64,000 nucleotides of DNA from Paraburkholderia xenovorans LB400 (GTDB lineage: Bacteria > Pseudomonadota > Gammaproteobacteria > Burkholderiales > Burkholderiaceae). Below are positions 53,446-62,576 of the stretch, piece after piece. The position numbers and the translations under genes were made by a program. The first letter of the stretch is position 1, and every line of letters starts with the position of its first letter. The DNA lies in the NCBI RefSeq assembly GCF_000013645.1, contig NC_007951.1, positions 186,001-250,000 on the forward strand, written 5' to 3'. The notes beneath the pieces were generated by a model. It made no database searches. It saw only the letters and a list, made by a program, of their open reading frames with translations, and was not told where the DNA came from.

Positions 53446-54123
53446 TCACCAGTCGAGTAACGTACCGTCGTACTGATAAAACCGGCCGTTGAATGCTTCA
53501 TGCTCGGTCGCCGCTTGCGCGAGCACTTCACGCATGCCGGTAACGCTGCGCGCCGGATCGATCGCAGCCTGCGCGCCGCCCAAGTCGGTGCGAACCCAGC
53601 CCGGATGCAACGAAATGCACGCGGCGCGCTTTGCCTCCAGCGACGCGAGTTTCAGCGCATCGTTCAGCGCCGCCTTGCTCGCGCGATACAGCCAGCCGGT
53701 CGTGCCGCTCGCGTCGCCGATGCTGCCCATCTTGCTCGAAATCACCGCGAATACGCCGCCCGCTTCTTCGACGAGCGGCAGCAGGATCGGCATCAATTGC
53801 ATCGGTCCGCGCACATTGGTGTGCATGACGTGGTCGAAGTCTTCGGCGGTGATCGTCTCGATGCCTTCGGTGCGCGGGCCGTAGACGCCCGACACCAGAA
53901 TCGCCGCATCGAGCCGTTCACCGTCGAGCTTCCAGCCGAGCGCGGCGATTTCCTCCGGCATGCTCACATCGAGCGAGAACGTTTCCGCGCCGAGTTCGTT
54001 CAACGCGTCAAGCGCGGCGCCGTCGCGGGCGGTGGCGAGCGCGCGCCAGCCGCTCTTCTTGTACTGCCGCACAAACTCCTGGCCAATGCCACGCGACGCA
54101 CCGACGATCAACACAGTCTTCAT
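53446..54123 (-). CDS. SDR family oxidoreductase, csgA/YciK-like
   Basis: A 225-aa short-chain dehydrogenase. LIVGASRGIGQEFVRQYKKSG is the nucleotide-binding start, and the catalytic set is VISSKMGSIGDASG then LYRASKAALNDALK (Ser, Tyr, Lys as YRASK). It lacks the long C-terminal region of FabG-type enzymes, like small csgA/carbonyl-reductase-type members. The substrate is unknown. ATG 54123 with GAGGTG upstream lies 44 bp after the thiolase stop, so it is probably co-transcribed with thiolase and carbonic anhydrase. Confidence 0.88.
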   Translation of the reverse strand: MKTVLIVGASRGIGQEFVRQYKKSGWRALATARDGAALDALNELGAETFSLDVSMPEEIAALGWKLDGERLDAAILVSGVYGPRTEGIETITAEDFDHVMHTNVRGPMQLMPILLPLVEEAGGVFAVISSKMGSIGDASGTTGWLYRASKAALNDALKLASLEAKRAACISLHPGWVRTDLGGAQAAIDPARSVTGMREVLAQAATEHEAFNGRFYQYDGTLLDW

Positions 54124-54167
54124 CGAACACCTCAAGCCATCAAAACAGAGCGCCGCGAAAACGCGCG

Positions 54168-55376
54168 TTACACGAGTTCGATACCCATTGCCGTCGCTTC
54201 GCCGCCGCCGATACACAGCGTCGCGACGCCGCGCTTGCCGCCGCGCTTTTTCAGCGCGCCGATCAGCGTGACGAGAATGCGCGCGCCCGACGCGCCGATC
54301 GGGTGGCCGAGCGCACAGGCGCCGCCGTTCACGTTGACCTTCTCGTGCGGCAGATGGTGCTCCTTCATGGCGGCCATCGTCACGACAGCAAAGGCTTCGT
54401 TGACTTCAAACAGATCGACTTCGTCGGCGCGCCAGCCGTTCTTCTCGAACAGCTTGCGAATCGCGCCGACCGGCGCGGTGGTGAACTTCGCCGGTTCCTG
54501 CGCGAGGGTCGAGTGGCCGACCACGCGCGCAATCGGCTGGACGCCCAGGCGCTTCGCCGTCGACTCGCGCATCATGACGAGCGCGGCCGCGCCGTCGGAA
54601 ATCGACGACGAGTTCGCCGCCGTCACGGTGCCGGTTTTGCTGAACGCGGGCTTGAGCGTCGGAATCTTCTCGATGTTCGCTTTGAACGGCTGTTCGTCGC
54701 GATCGATGGTGACTTCGCCCTTGCGGCTCTCCACTTTCACCGGCGCGATTTCCCAGGCGAACGAACCGTCCTCGTTCGCACGCTTAGCACGAGCGAGCGA
54801 CTCGACGGCGAACGCGTCCTGCGCCTCGCGCGTGAAGTCGAACGAAGCCGCGCATTCCTCGGCGAAGGAGCCCATCAGACGGCCTTTTTCATAGGCGTCT
54901 TCGAGACCGTCGTAGAACATGTGGTCGATCACCTGACCGTGGCCCATGCGCATTCCCGCCCGCGCTTTGGGCAGCAGATACGGCGCGTTCGTCATGCTTT
55001 CCATGCCGCCCGCAACGATCACGTCGACGGAACCCGCGGCGAGCATGTCGTGCGCGAACATGGCCGCGCGCATGCCTGAGCCGCACATCTTGTTCACCGT
55101 GGTGCTGCCGGTGGCGAGCGGCAAGCCGGCGCCGAGCGCGGCCTGACGCGCGGGCGCCTGGCCGAGGCCGGCGGGCAGCACGCAACCCATCACCACTTCG
55201 TCGATCTGTTCGGGTTTAAGGCCGGCGCGCTGCACGGCCGCCTGGATTGCCACCGAACCCAATTGCGGCGCGCTCAGCGTGGCGAAGTCGCCCTGGAATG
55301 CCGCCATCGGCGTGCGGGCCACGCCCACGATGACGATCGGATCAGCTTTTGTCCCGCTCATGTGTGTCTCACTCAT
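54168..55376 (-). CDS. Acetyl-CoA C-acyltransferase (thiolase)
   Basis: A 402-aa thiolase for biosynthetic or degradative acetyl-CoA/3-ketoacyl-CoA exchange. The acyl-Cys is in STTVNKMCGSGMRAAMF, the His in VNVNGGACALGHPIGASGAR, and the second Cys in GVATLCIGGGEATAM, with NEAFAVVTM near residue 330. ATG 55376 follows AAGGAG at a 7-nt spacing, within the last codons of the carbonic anhydrase gene. Start and stop overlap by 8 nt, so they are coupled. Whether it is a BktB-type 3-ketothiolase or an acetoacetyl-CoA thiolase cannot be decided by eye. Confidence 0.94.
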   Translation of the reverse strand: MSETHMSGTKADPIVIVGVARTPMAAFQGDFATLSAPQLGSVAIQAAVQRAGLKPEQIDEVVMGCVLPAGLGQAPARQAALGAGLPLATGSTTVNKMCGSGMRAAMFAHDMLAAGSVDVIVAGGMESMTNAPYLLPKARAGMRMGHGQVIDHMFYDGLEDAYEKGRLMGSFAEECAASFDFTREAQDAFAVESLARAKRANEDGSFAWEIAPVKVESRKGEVTIDRDEQPFKANIEKIPTLKPAFSKTGTVTAANSSSISDGAAALVMMRESTAKRLGVQPIARVVGHSTLAQEPAKFTTAPVGAIRKLFEKNGWRADEVDLFEVNEAFAVVTMAAMKEHHLPHEKVNVNGGACALGHPIGASGARILVTLIGALKKRGGKRGVATLCIGGGEATAMGIELV

Positions 55377-56145
55377 GTTTAAGCTCCTTGATGACGCCTT
55401 CGACAATGGCCGGCACGTCGCCGAGCTGCGCCGCGTCGGCGGCCACCACGTCGTTGTCCGCGTTGTGTGCGCCGCCGGCCGACACTGCCGCCACACACTT
55501 CTGATAGGTTGCGTCGAGCGCGCCCGGCTCGCGGATCGTCATGCCGAGATTGCGCACCTTGCCGTCATGCACGCCATACGCCCAGCCGTGCACGGTCAAC
55601 TCCTGGCCGCGTGCCCACGCGTCGTTGACGATGGTGGTGCGGCATACGTTCATCACCTGTTCGATCGCGTTCAGTTCGACCAGGCGCCGGTGACGCGCCT
55701 CACCGATCGGCCATTCCTCGATCAGCGCCGCATGCTTGGTGCGCACGTCCTGCACGTGATGCAGCCAGTTGTCCGCGAGACCCACGCGGCGGCCGTGCAG
55801 CGCCGCGCCGACGCCCGAGCAGCCGTAGTGGCCGACCACCATGATGTGCTTGACCTTCAGCAGATCGACGGCGAACTGGATGACCGACAGACAGTTCAGA
55901 TCGGTATGCACCACCACGTTGGCAATGTTTCTGTGCACGAACACTTCGCCCGGCGGCAGGCCGATGATCTGGTTCGCCGGCACGCGCGAATCGGAGCAGC
56001 CGATCCACAGATACTCGGGCGTCTGCTGATGAGCGAGGCGCGAAAAATACTCAGGGTCTTCGGACAGCTTGCGGGCAACCCACGCTTCGTTGTTGTCGAA
56101 CAGATGCGAGAGCGGATTGTCAGGAGGCGAAGCGTTAGTGTTCAT
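55369..56145 (-). CDS. can: Beta-class carbonic anhydrase
   Basis: A 258-aa zinc enzyme hydrating CO2 to bicarbonate in the cytoplasm. The zinc ligands are in YLWIGCSDSRVPANQ (Cys, with catalytic Asp-Arg) and MVVGHYGCSGVGAAL (His and Cys). The C terminus is about 35 residues longer than in E. coli Can (the NADNDVVAADAAQLG region) and may be regulatory or structural. The thiolase start lies inside its last codons, which links it to acyl-CoA metabolism; bicarbonate for carboxylases is a plausible reason. Confidence 0.95.
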   Translation of the reverse strand: MNTNASPPDNPLSHLFDNNEAWVARKLSEDPEYFSRLAHQQTPEYLWIGCSDSRVPANQIIGLPPGEVFVHRNIANVVVHTDLNCLSVIQFAVDLLKVKHIMVVGHYGCSGVGAALHGRRVGLADNWLHHVQDVRTKHAALIEEWPIGEARHRRLVELNAIEQVMNVCRTTIVNDAWARGQELTVHGWAYGVHDGKVRNLGMTIREPGALDATYQKCVAAVSAGGAHNADNDVVAADAAQLGDVPAIVEGVIKELKHE

Positions 56146-56239
56146 GGTGCGTCTGAGTGGTTGCTCGACCGCTTGACCGGTCGATGTCGTTACATAAGGT
56201 TAGGACGAGGCATTCAACACGGCGAGCAGCGTATGAGTC

Positions 56240-58078
56240 TCACGCTGCCCGCACGCTGCGCCCGGCGTCCGGCGCGTCCTGCTCGTTTGATGCGGCTCCG
56301 GCGGCATCGGCAAAGCGCTCCGGATAGCGCATGCAGAAGCGCACGCTGCCGTCGTACGGGAAAAAATCGGCCAGTTCGCCTTTCAATAGATGATCCTTGT
56401 GCCGTTGCCATAGCGCAGGATCGAAGAAGTCCGCGTGATGCTGCATGAAGGAACGGCGCACGCGTGGGTCGCCGAGCAGAAATGTGCCGTACGTCTCCGG
56501 GAAAATATCGTGCGGGCCGACCGAGTACCACGGCTCGCCGGACATTTCGTCTTCCTCGTTGCGTGGCGCCGGCACCGCGCGCACGTTGCAGTCGGTCAGA
56601 TATTCGATTTCATCGTAGTCGTAGAACACCACGCGGCCGTGACGCGTGACGCCGAAGTTCTTGTACAGCATGTCGCCCGGAAAGATGTTCGCCTGCATCA
56701 GTTCCTTGATTGCATTGCCGTATTCCTTGATGCCGTGTTCGATGTCCTCGTCGTTGCCGTTCTGGAGGAACAGATTCAGCGGCACCATGCGGCGTTCGAT
56801 ATACATATGGCGAATCACCAGGCTGTCGCCGTCGTATTCGATCAGCGACGGCACTTCCTTTTCGAGTTCACGCACCAGCGCTTCATCGAGCCGCGAGACC
56901 GGCAACGCGACGCTCGAATATTCGAGTGTGTCGGCCATGCGGCCCAGGCGGTCGTGCCGTTTGACGAGCTGATACTTTTCCTTGATCTGCGCGCGCGTGG
57001 TTTCCTTCGGCGGCGGGAAGCTGTCCTTGATCAGCTTGAACACGTACGGAAACGAGGGCAGCGTGAACACCAGCATCACGAGCCCCTTGATGCCGGGCGC
57101 GATGATGAACTGATCGCTCGAATGCGACAGGTGATGCAGCAGGTCGCGATAGAACAGATTCTTGCCCTGCTTCTGCAAACCCACCGACGTATAGATTTCC
57201 GCTTTCGGTTTGCCCTGCATGATGGTGCCGAGAAACTCGACATAAGCGGACGGCACTTCCATATCTACGAGGAAGTACGAATGCGAAAAGCTGAAAATGA
57301 TCAGCAACTGGTCGCGCTTGAGCAGTACCGTGTCGAGCGCGAGCACGCCCGGTTTCACATGCCGCAGCGGCACCGCGAACGGCATCAGCAGATCGCCGTT
57401 GATGATCCGCCCGATGATATACGCCGACTTGTTCCGGTAGAACAGCGACGAGAGCACGTGAATCTGAAAGTTGGGCGCTTCGTCGAACACGCCGAACGCG
57501 TCCTGGATTGCCTGCATCACGCAGCCGACGTCGCGTGTCAGGTCTTCAAACGGCGGCTCCAACTGGAAGTTCGTGACAATGCGTTCGAGCGTTGCCGCGA
57601 GCCCATCCTTGCCGGGATAGTACGCACGGTAGGTCGGCTTCGCGGCCGGTTCGTCGTTCTCGATGTATTCGGTCGAGATGGCCGGGCGCACGAAAATGAA
57701 ATCGTTGCTGAAGTACGAGCGGTGCAGGATCTTGCAGCACACCGAATTGAAAAACGTCTCCGCGCATTCGGGCTGGCGGTGCGTGGTCAAAAGGCCGATA
57801 TAGTGCAGCTTGATCTGCTGCCACACTTCGTCGTCGATATTTTCCGCGTCGTATTCGTCTTCGAGCAGTTCGACGCATTCCTCGACGCGTTCGTCGTACG
57901 AGGTAATGCGGTCGCGCGCGAGCTTTTGCAGACCATGCCAGTCGGCCTGTTCAAAGAGCGTCTTGGCGTGGATCGCGGCGTCGCGAAAAATCCGGTAATG
58001 CCGGTCGAATCCTTCGAGCATCGTCTGTGCGACGTCAAAGCCGATTTGCGACGACAGCAATTTGGGAAAGTGATTCAT
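56240..58078 (-). CDS. aceK: Isocitrate dehydrogenase kinase/phosphatase
   Basis: A 612-aa bifunctional enzyme that phosphorylates and dephosphorylates isocitrate dehydrogenase, diverting flux into the glyoxylate bypass on acetate or fatty acids. The N-terminal regulatory domain includes [20 protein letters not shown] and [20 protein letters not shown]. The ATP-binding segment is [20 protein letters not shown], and the kinase-domain Asp/Asn region [20 protein letters not shown] precedes a conserved C-terminal part with [20 protein letters not shown]. In Burkholderia aceK is often not beside aceA/aceB, as here. It precedes carbonic anhydrase (94-bp gap) on the same strand. Confidence 0.97.
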   Translation of the reverse strand: MNHFPKLLSSQIGFDVAQTMLEGFDRHYRIFRDAAIHAKTLFEQADWHGLQKLARDRITSYDERVEECVELLEDEYDAENIDDEVWQQIKLHYIGLLTTHRQPECAETFFNSVCCKILHRSYFSNDFIFVRPAISTEYIENDEPAAKPTYRAYYPGKDGLAATLERIVTNFQLEPPFEDLTRDVGCVMQAIQDAFGVFDEAPNFQIHVLSSLFYRNKSAYIIGRIINGDLLMPFAVPLRHVKPGVLALDTVLLKRDQLLIIFSFSHSYFLVDMEVPSAYVEFLGTIMQGKPKAEIYTSVGLQKQGKNLFYRDLLHHLSHSSDQFIIAPGIKGLVMLVFTLPSFPYVFKLIKDSFPPPKETTRAQIKEKYQLVKRHDRLGRMADTLEYSSVALPVSRLDEALVRELEKEVPSLIEYDGDSLVIRHMYIERRMVPLNLFLQNGNDEDIEHGIKEYGNAIKELMQANIFPGDMLYKNFGVTRHGRVVFYDYDEIEYLTDCNVRAVPAPRNEEDEMSGEPWYSVGPHDIFPETYGTFLLGDPRVRRSFMQHHADFFDPALWQRHKDHLLKGELADFFPYDGSVRFCMRYPERFADAAGAASNEQDAPDAGRSVRAA

Positions 58079-58163
58079 GTCGACCGTGCATTCGTCTCAT
58101 GTCGTGAAGACACCCGTGATTGTATCGCCCGGGTGCGCCCGCGACGCGTCGCGCCGCCCTTGT

Positions 58164-58568
58164 TCATGCCGGCCTGGCTTCGCGTGTGCCGGTTTCCAGC
58201 AGCGCGCGCGCCTGGGTTTCGTATTGCGCGAGGTCTTCGAGCGTCGCGTTCAGGTCTTCCAGTTGACGCTCCAGCACTTCGCGATGACGCGCCACCGTGG
58301 CGAGGAATGCGTGCAATTGCGGCACCGTGTCTGTCGGCGACTCGTACACGTCCAGCAGATCGCGAATTTCCGACAGCGTGAAGCCGAGCCGCTTGCCGCG
58401 CAACGTGAGCTTCAGGCGCGTTCGGTCGCGGCCCGAATAGACGCGCCGCAAGCCGCTCGATCCTTCACGGCTCGGCGAGAGTAAACCCTGGTCTTCGTAG
58501 AAGCGGATCGCGCGCGGCGTGACGTCGAATTCCCGCGCGAGCTCGGTGATCGTGTATTGCGTGTTCAT
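58164..58568 (-). CDS. MerR-family regulator, LiuR-like
   Basis: A 134-aa regulator. The N-terminal MerR winged HTH (TITELAREFDVTPRAIRFYEDQGLL, read in two halves) is followed by a coiled-coil dimerisation helix (REVLERQLEDLNATLEDLAQYE) and a short tail without metal-binding cysteines, so it is not a metal sensor. LiuR-type MerR proteins control branched-chain and fatty acyl-CoA catabolism, and the neighbouring genes include thiolase, acyl-CoA dehydrogenase and an MBL hydrolase. Its own promoter carries the 19-bp spacer used by MerR activators. The assignment as LiuR is inferred. Confidence 0.88.
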   Translation of the reverse strand: MNTQYTITELAREFDVTPRAIRFYEDQGLLSPSREGSSGLRRVYSGRDRTRLKLTLRGKRLGFTLSEIRDLLDVYESPTDTVPQLHAFLATVARHREVLERQLEDLNATLEDLAQYETQARALLETGTREARPA

Positions 58569-58604
58569 CGGGGCATTCCGTGGCCGGGCAGAAAATCGGA
58601 TTGA

Positions 58605-58635
58605 ACGATAGAATCGACGTTTACGTTATCGTCAA
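58605..58635 (-). promoter_or_regulatory. MerR-type promoter with 19-bp spacer and imperfect dyad
   Basis: On the minus strand TTGACG (58635-58630) and TATCGT (58610-58605) are separated by exactly 19 bp, the long spacing that MerR proteins untwist. The spacer and -35 contain TTTACGTTATCGTCAA read on the plus strand (58620-58635), a near-dyad of TTnACG half-sites resembling the reported LiuR-site pattern. It points at the MerR gene starting at 58568. The opposite gene (58756) starts 121 bp away and could share it. Confidence 0.65.
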
Positions 58636-58755
58636 CTTGAGTTGAACGCAACCAGGCGCAATACGGCCGCAGTACGGCACCAGCACGCCGCAACCACGCC
58701 GACCGGCATCGCATACCTCGCCATGCCGGTCGGCCGACGGAGGAAGACACCCACA

Positions 58756-59829
58756 ATGAATGCACTCGAACACCAACTCGACTACCCGTTCAACGACGCC
58801 TTGCCGGACCCGGGTCACGCAATGGAAGTCGCGCCAGGTGTGTTCTGGCTGCGCATGCCGCTGCCGTTCGCGCTGGATCACATCAACCTCTGGCTGTTGC
58901 GCGACGAAATCGACGGCCAGCAGGGCTGGACAGTGGTGGACTGCGGCATTGCTTCGGACACGATCAGGGAGAACTGGGAGAAGGTGTTCGACTCGGTGCT
59001 CGACGGTCTGCCCGTGCTGCGCGTGATCGTCACGCATTGCCATCCCGATCACATCGGCCTTGCGCACTGGATCTGCGCGGGCGGCGACAAAAAGCGCTGG
59101 GACGTGCGGCTGTGGACGACGCTCGGTGAATACATGCAGGCCCGTGTGATGGCGGCTGGCGACGGTTCGAATGCGGGCGGCGAAGGCGCGGCGCGGCACT
59201 TCGCGCGGCACGGTGTGACCGACGAGGAATCGCTCGAAAAACTGCGCAATCGCAAGAGCTATTACTCCAGCCTCGTGCCGGAGATTCCGGGCCAGTATCG
59301 CCGTCTGCGGGAAGCGGACGGTGTGAAGATCGGCGGCAAGACGTGGCGCGTGGTGACCGGCTTCGGCCATTCGCCGGAACACTGCGCGTTGTTCTGCGAA
59401 GAGACCGGCGTGCTGATCTCCGGCGACATGGTGCTGCCGCGCATTTCGACCAATGTGTCGGTATTCGATATGGAACCGGAAGGCTCACCGCTCGCGCTGT
59501 ATCTGGAGTCGCTCGGCCGCTACGAGACGATGCCGGAGGACACGCTCGTGCTGCCGTCGCATGGCAAGCCGTTTCGCGGCGTGCGCACGCGGATCCGGCA
59601 ATTGCGCGAGCATCACGACGCGCGTCTGGCGGAAGTACGCGAGGCATGCGCGGAGCAACCGCAGAGCGCGGCGGATATCGTGCCGCTCATGTTCAAGCGC
59701 CAGCTCGATATTCATCAGATGACGTTCGCGATGGGCGAAGCGTTGGCTCACCTGCATTTGCTGTGGCTGGCGGGCGAGTTGAAGCGTAAGCAGGACGCGG
59801 ACGGCGTGATACGGTTTTCGCCCGCGTGA
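58756..59829 (+). CDS. MBL-fold metallo-hydrolase, glyoxalase-II/lactonase type
   Basis: A 357-aa hydrolase with a longer body than the 306-aa relative at 36.5 kb. VIVTHCHPDHIGLAHW supplies HxHxDH (here HCHPDH), GFGHSPEHCALFC the next His, and LISGDMVLPRIS the bridging Asp. A helical 90-residue C-terminal domain follows, with MLFKRQLDIHQMTFAMGEALAHL. Substrate is unknown, possibly a thioester or lactone. The divergent LiuR-like MerR gene and the intergenic promoter suggest that it is the regulator's target. A terminator follows its stop. Confidence 0.88.
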   Translation: MNALEHQLDYPFNDALPDPGHAMEVAPGVFWLRMPLPFALDHINLWLLRDEIDGQQGWTVVDCGIASDTIRENWEKVFDSVLDGLPVLRVIVTHCHPDHIGLAHWICAGGDKKRWDVRLWTTLGEYMQARVMAAGDGSNAGGEGAARHFARHGVTDEESLEKLRNRKSYYSSLVPEIPGQYRRLREADGVKIGGKTWRVVTGFGHSPEHCALFCEETGVLISGDMVLPRISTNVSVFDMEPEGSPLALYLESLGRYETMPEDTLVLPSHGKPFRGVRTRIRQLREHHDARLAEVREACAEQPQSAADIVPLMFKRQLDIHQMTFAMGEALAHLHLLWLAGELKRKQDADGVIRFSPA

Positions 59830-59848
59830 TCGCGGGTGGCGCGCAGAT

Positions 59849-59883
59849 AAAAAAGCCCGGTGCTGACGCAACCGGGCTTTTTT
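59849..59883. terminator. Bidirectional rho-independent terminator
   Basis: GCCCGGT (59855-59861) pairs with ACCGGGC (59871-59877), with six A residues on the left and six T residues on the right. It serves the rightward MBL gene and the leftward peptide-binding protein gene that ends at 59908. Confidence 0.92.
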
Positions 59884-59907
59884 CTGCGCGTTCACACGCA
59901 GAAGCGA

Positions 59908-61494
59908 TTACTGCACCGACACCGTCCCGAAGTTCTGCCGTCCAAACGGACTCACGTGATAGCCGCTCACGTTCGTACGCGTGATCGCCGCCGCGGTCGG
60001 ATAGCCCAGCGGAATCCACAACGCCTGATCGTGAATGACCTGCTGCGCCTGCTCATAGGCTTTCGCGCGCTTTGACTGATCCGGCGTTGCCTTGCCGTCC
60101 GCAATCAGCTTGTCCAGATCCTGATCGCAGAAACGCGCGAAGTTGATGCCCGATTTCACCGCGTTGCAGCTGAACAGCGGCGAGAGGTAATTATCCGGAT
60201 CGCCGTTGTCGCCCGCCCAGCCCATGAACAGCGAATCATGCTGGCCTTGCTTGGCCTCCTTGATCAGTTCACCCCACTCGATCACCTTCACCTCGGCCTT
60301 CACGCCGATCTTCGCGAAGTCGGCTTGCAGCAGTTCCGCGCCGGCCTTCGGATTCGGATTCAGCACGCTGCCGTTCGGGCGTACCCAGATGGTCGTTTCG
60401 AAGCCGTTCGGATAGCCCGCGTCGGCGAGCAGTTTCTTTGCCTTTGCCGGGTCGTACGGCCACGCCTTCACGGACTTGTTGTAGCTCCACGTGTTCGGCG
60501 GATACGGGTTCACGGCCGGCGTCGCCGTGTTGTCGAACACCGTCTTCAGATACGTGGTGCGGTCGAACGCCATGTTCAGTGCCGCGCGCACCTTCTGGTT
60601 GTCGAGCGGCTTCTTTTGCGTGTTCAACGCGACGAACGCCGTCATGAAGGCCGGCGTCTGCACGATGGCGAGCGACTTGTCGCTTTTCGCTTCGGCAAGA
60701 TCCTGCGGCTTCGGCGACAAGGCGATCTGGCATTCGCCCGCTTTCACCTTTTGCGCCCGCACCGTGGCGTCCGGCGTGATCGCATAGATCAGGCGGTCGA
60801 TCTTCGGCTTTGGACCCCAGTAGGCCGGGTTCACGTCGTAGCGGATCACGGCGTCTTTCGTATAGCTCTTCAGTTCGAACGGACCCGTGCCGATCGGCTT
60901 CGAATTCAGATCGGCCTGCTTGCCGGCCTTGAGCAACTGGTCGGCGTATTCAGCCGAATAGATCGAGGCGAAACCCATTGTGAGGATCGACACGAAGGTT
61001 GCGTCCGGCGCGTTCAGTTCGAACTTGACGGTGTTGTCGTCGACCTTGCTGATGGATTTGATGAGCTTCGGCAGGCCCATCGACTGCGCATGCGGGAAGC
61101 CGCTCGCGCCCGCTACCTTGTGCCACGGATTGCTGTCGTCGAGCATGCGCTCGAACGTGAAGACGACGTCGTCGGCATTCAGCGGCCGGGTGGGCTTGAA
61201 GTAGTCGGTGGTCTGGAACTGCACGTTGGGGCGCAGATGGAACGTGTACGTGAGGCCGTCGGCACTCACGTCCCACTTGTCGGCCAGCGCCGGTACCACT
61301 TTCTTCGCGGCCTCGTCGTACGAGACCAGCGAGTTGAAGATCACGTCGGCCGACGCATTGGTCGTGACGAGCGAATTGAACTGCACGACATCGAAGCCGT
61401 CGGGGCTCGACTCGGTACAGACGGTCAGCGGTTTGGCGAGCACGAGCGCGGGCGCCGTGAACAGTACGGCGGCTGCGAGCAGTTTGAAGCGCAT
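59908..61494 (-). CDS. Periplasmic peptide-binding protein of an ABC transporter (DppA-type)
   Basis: A 528-aa SBP_bac_5 protein. The signal peptide is LLAAAVLFTAPALVLAKPLT, and the body has VPALADKWDVSADGLTYTFH, RPLNADDVVFTFERMLDDSN, KPIGTGPFELKSYTKDAVIR and the late ALNMAFDRTTYLKTVF, as in DppA/OppA. The start is ATG 61494 with GGGAG 6 nt upstream. No permease or ATPase genes adjoin it, so it is an orphan component or works with a distant dpp system. Dipeptides are the likely ligands. Confidence 0.92.
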   Translation of the reverse strand: MRFKLLAAAVLFTAPALVLAKPLTVCTESSPDGFDVVQFNSLVTTNASADVIFNSLVSYDEAAKKVVPALADKWDVSADGLTYTFHLRPNVQFQTTDYFKPTRPLNADDVVFTFERMLDDSNPWHKVAGASGFPHAQSMGLPKLIKSISKVDDNTVKFELNAPDATFVSILTMGFASIYSAEYADQLLKAGKQADLNSKPIGTGPFELKSYTKDAVIRYDVNPAYWGPKPKIDRLIYAITPDATVRAQKVKAGECQIALSPKPQDLAEAKSDKSLAIVQTPAFMTAFVALNTQKKPLDNQKVRAALNMAFDRTTYLKTVFDNTATPAVNPYPPNTWSYNKSVKAWPYDPAKAKKLLADAGYPNGFETTIWVRPNGSVLNPNPKAGAELLQADFAKIGVKAEVKVIEWGELIKEAKQGQHDSLFMGWAGDNGDPDNYLSPLFSCNAVKSGINFARFCDQDLDKLIADGKATPDQSKRAKAYEQAQQVIHDQALWIPLGYPTAAAITRTNVSGYHVSPFGRQNFGTVSVQ

Positions 61495-61754
61495 AGGATC
61501 TCCCATAACGAGCGCAGTCAGGCAGTGCGTCTGGTTGTGTGGTTATGTTCCGTTGACGAGAAATGGGCGGCTGTCCAGCGTAGCCGCCTTCTTTATTGTG
61601 ATACGTTTCCGGCGCTGGCGCAGGGTTGAGGGAACCGCCTATGCGTGCGTCGGCCTTCGCGAAAGCTTATCGAAGGGTGGTTGCGCCGACAACAACATAA
61701 TCCACATATTCATATGGACGGGTTGTGGCCGGCCTCGCGGCGCGCAGCCTGCGT

Positions 61755-62573
61755 TCATGCCGCCGCGGCGCGCCGCAGCAGGTACGCAATGCCTTCGATC
61801 GCGCGCACGCCGTACCACGACACCATTTCCCCGTCGATCAGCTCGATGCGCTTGCCGGCCAGCCGCGCATCGCGCTTCAGTGCGTCGCAATGGGTCTGCG
61901 TAAAGCGATACGGCTCGCTGGAGAGCAGGACGCGCTCGACACGGGCGAGCCACGGCGCGCTGTCGAAGTCGAGCGCCGGGTAGCGTCCGGCGCCTGCCGT
62001 ACCGCCTTGCACATCGGGCAGCGTGTGCCAGTTCACGAGCCTCAGCATCGCGGAGATATAAGTATCGCGCGCCACGGTCATCCAGGGCTCGCGCCAGATC
62101 AGATACAGCACGTTTTGCGGCGTGAACGCGTGCGCGGCCGCCTCGTGCAGACGGGCTTCGAGCGCTTCGCCCAGACGCTCCGCTTCCCGCGCGCGATCGA
62201 AGATCGCGCCCAGCAGCGTGTAGAGCGCCAGATTGTCCCGCGGTGTCTGCGGATGCGTCACGACGATATGCGGCACGAACCCGCGCAATTGCTCGACGGT
62301 ATCGCGCTCGTTTTCGTCGATATTGACGATCAGATGGGTGGGGCGCAACGCGCGAATGGCGTCGGGATTCACGGCCTTGGTGCCGCCGACCTTGCGGACC
62401 TGGCGCGCCTTGTCGTGCGGATGCACGCAGAAACCCGTGCGGCCGACAATCTGCCGGTCCAGACCGAGCGCGAACAGCAGTTCGGTGATGCTCGGCACCA
62501 GCGAGACGATACGTGCCGCGGGTCCTGCGGGTTCGTGCGCGACGCCGGCTGCATCGACCGCACCCGGTTGCAT
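61755..62573 (-). CDS. Cobalamin-binding protein, BtuF-like, without signal peptide
   Basis: A 272-aa protein with the BtuF/TroA-like periplasmic binding fold: RIVSLVPSITELLFALGLDRQIVGRTGFCVHP, read in parts, then GGTKAVNPDAIRALRPTHLIV. No signal peptide precedes the conserved start, so the protein is probably cytoplasmic, which is unusual for a binding protein and suggests a corrinoid-handling role other than uptake. Family members of this cytosolic type occur next to SDR genes in Burkholderia. IcmF, also B12-dependent, lies 30 kb away. The SDR gene upstream is 3 bp away. Confidence 0.82.
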   Translation of the reverse strand: MQPGAVDAAGVAHEPAGPAARIVSLVPSITELLFALGLDRQIVGRTGFCVHPHDKARQVRKVGGTKAVNPDAIRALRPTHLIVNIDENERDTVEQLRGFVPHIVVTHPQTPRDNLALYTLLGAIFDRAREAERLGEALEARLHEAAAHAFTPQNVLYLIWREPWMTVARDTYISAMLRLVNWHTLPDVQGGTAGAGRYPALDFDSAPWLARVERVLLSSEPYRFTQTHCDALKRDARLAGKRIELIDGEMVSWYGVRAIEGIAYLLRRAAAA

Positions 62574-62576
62574 GGC

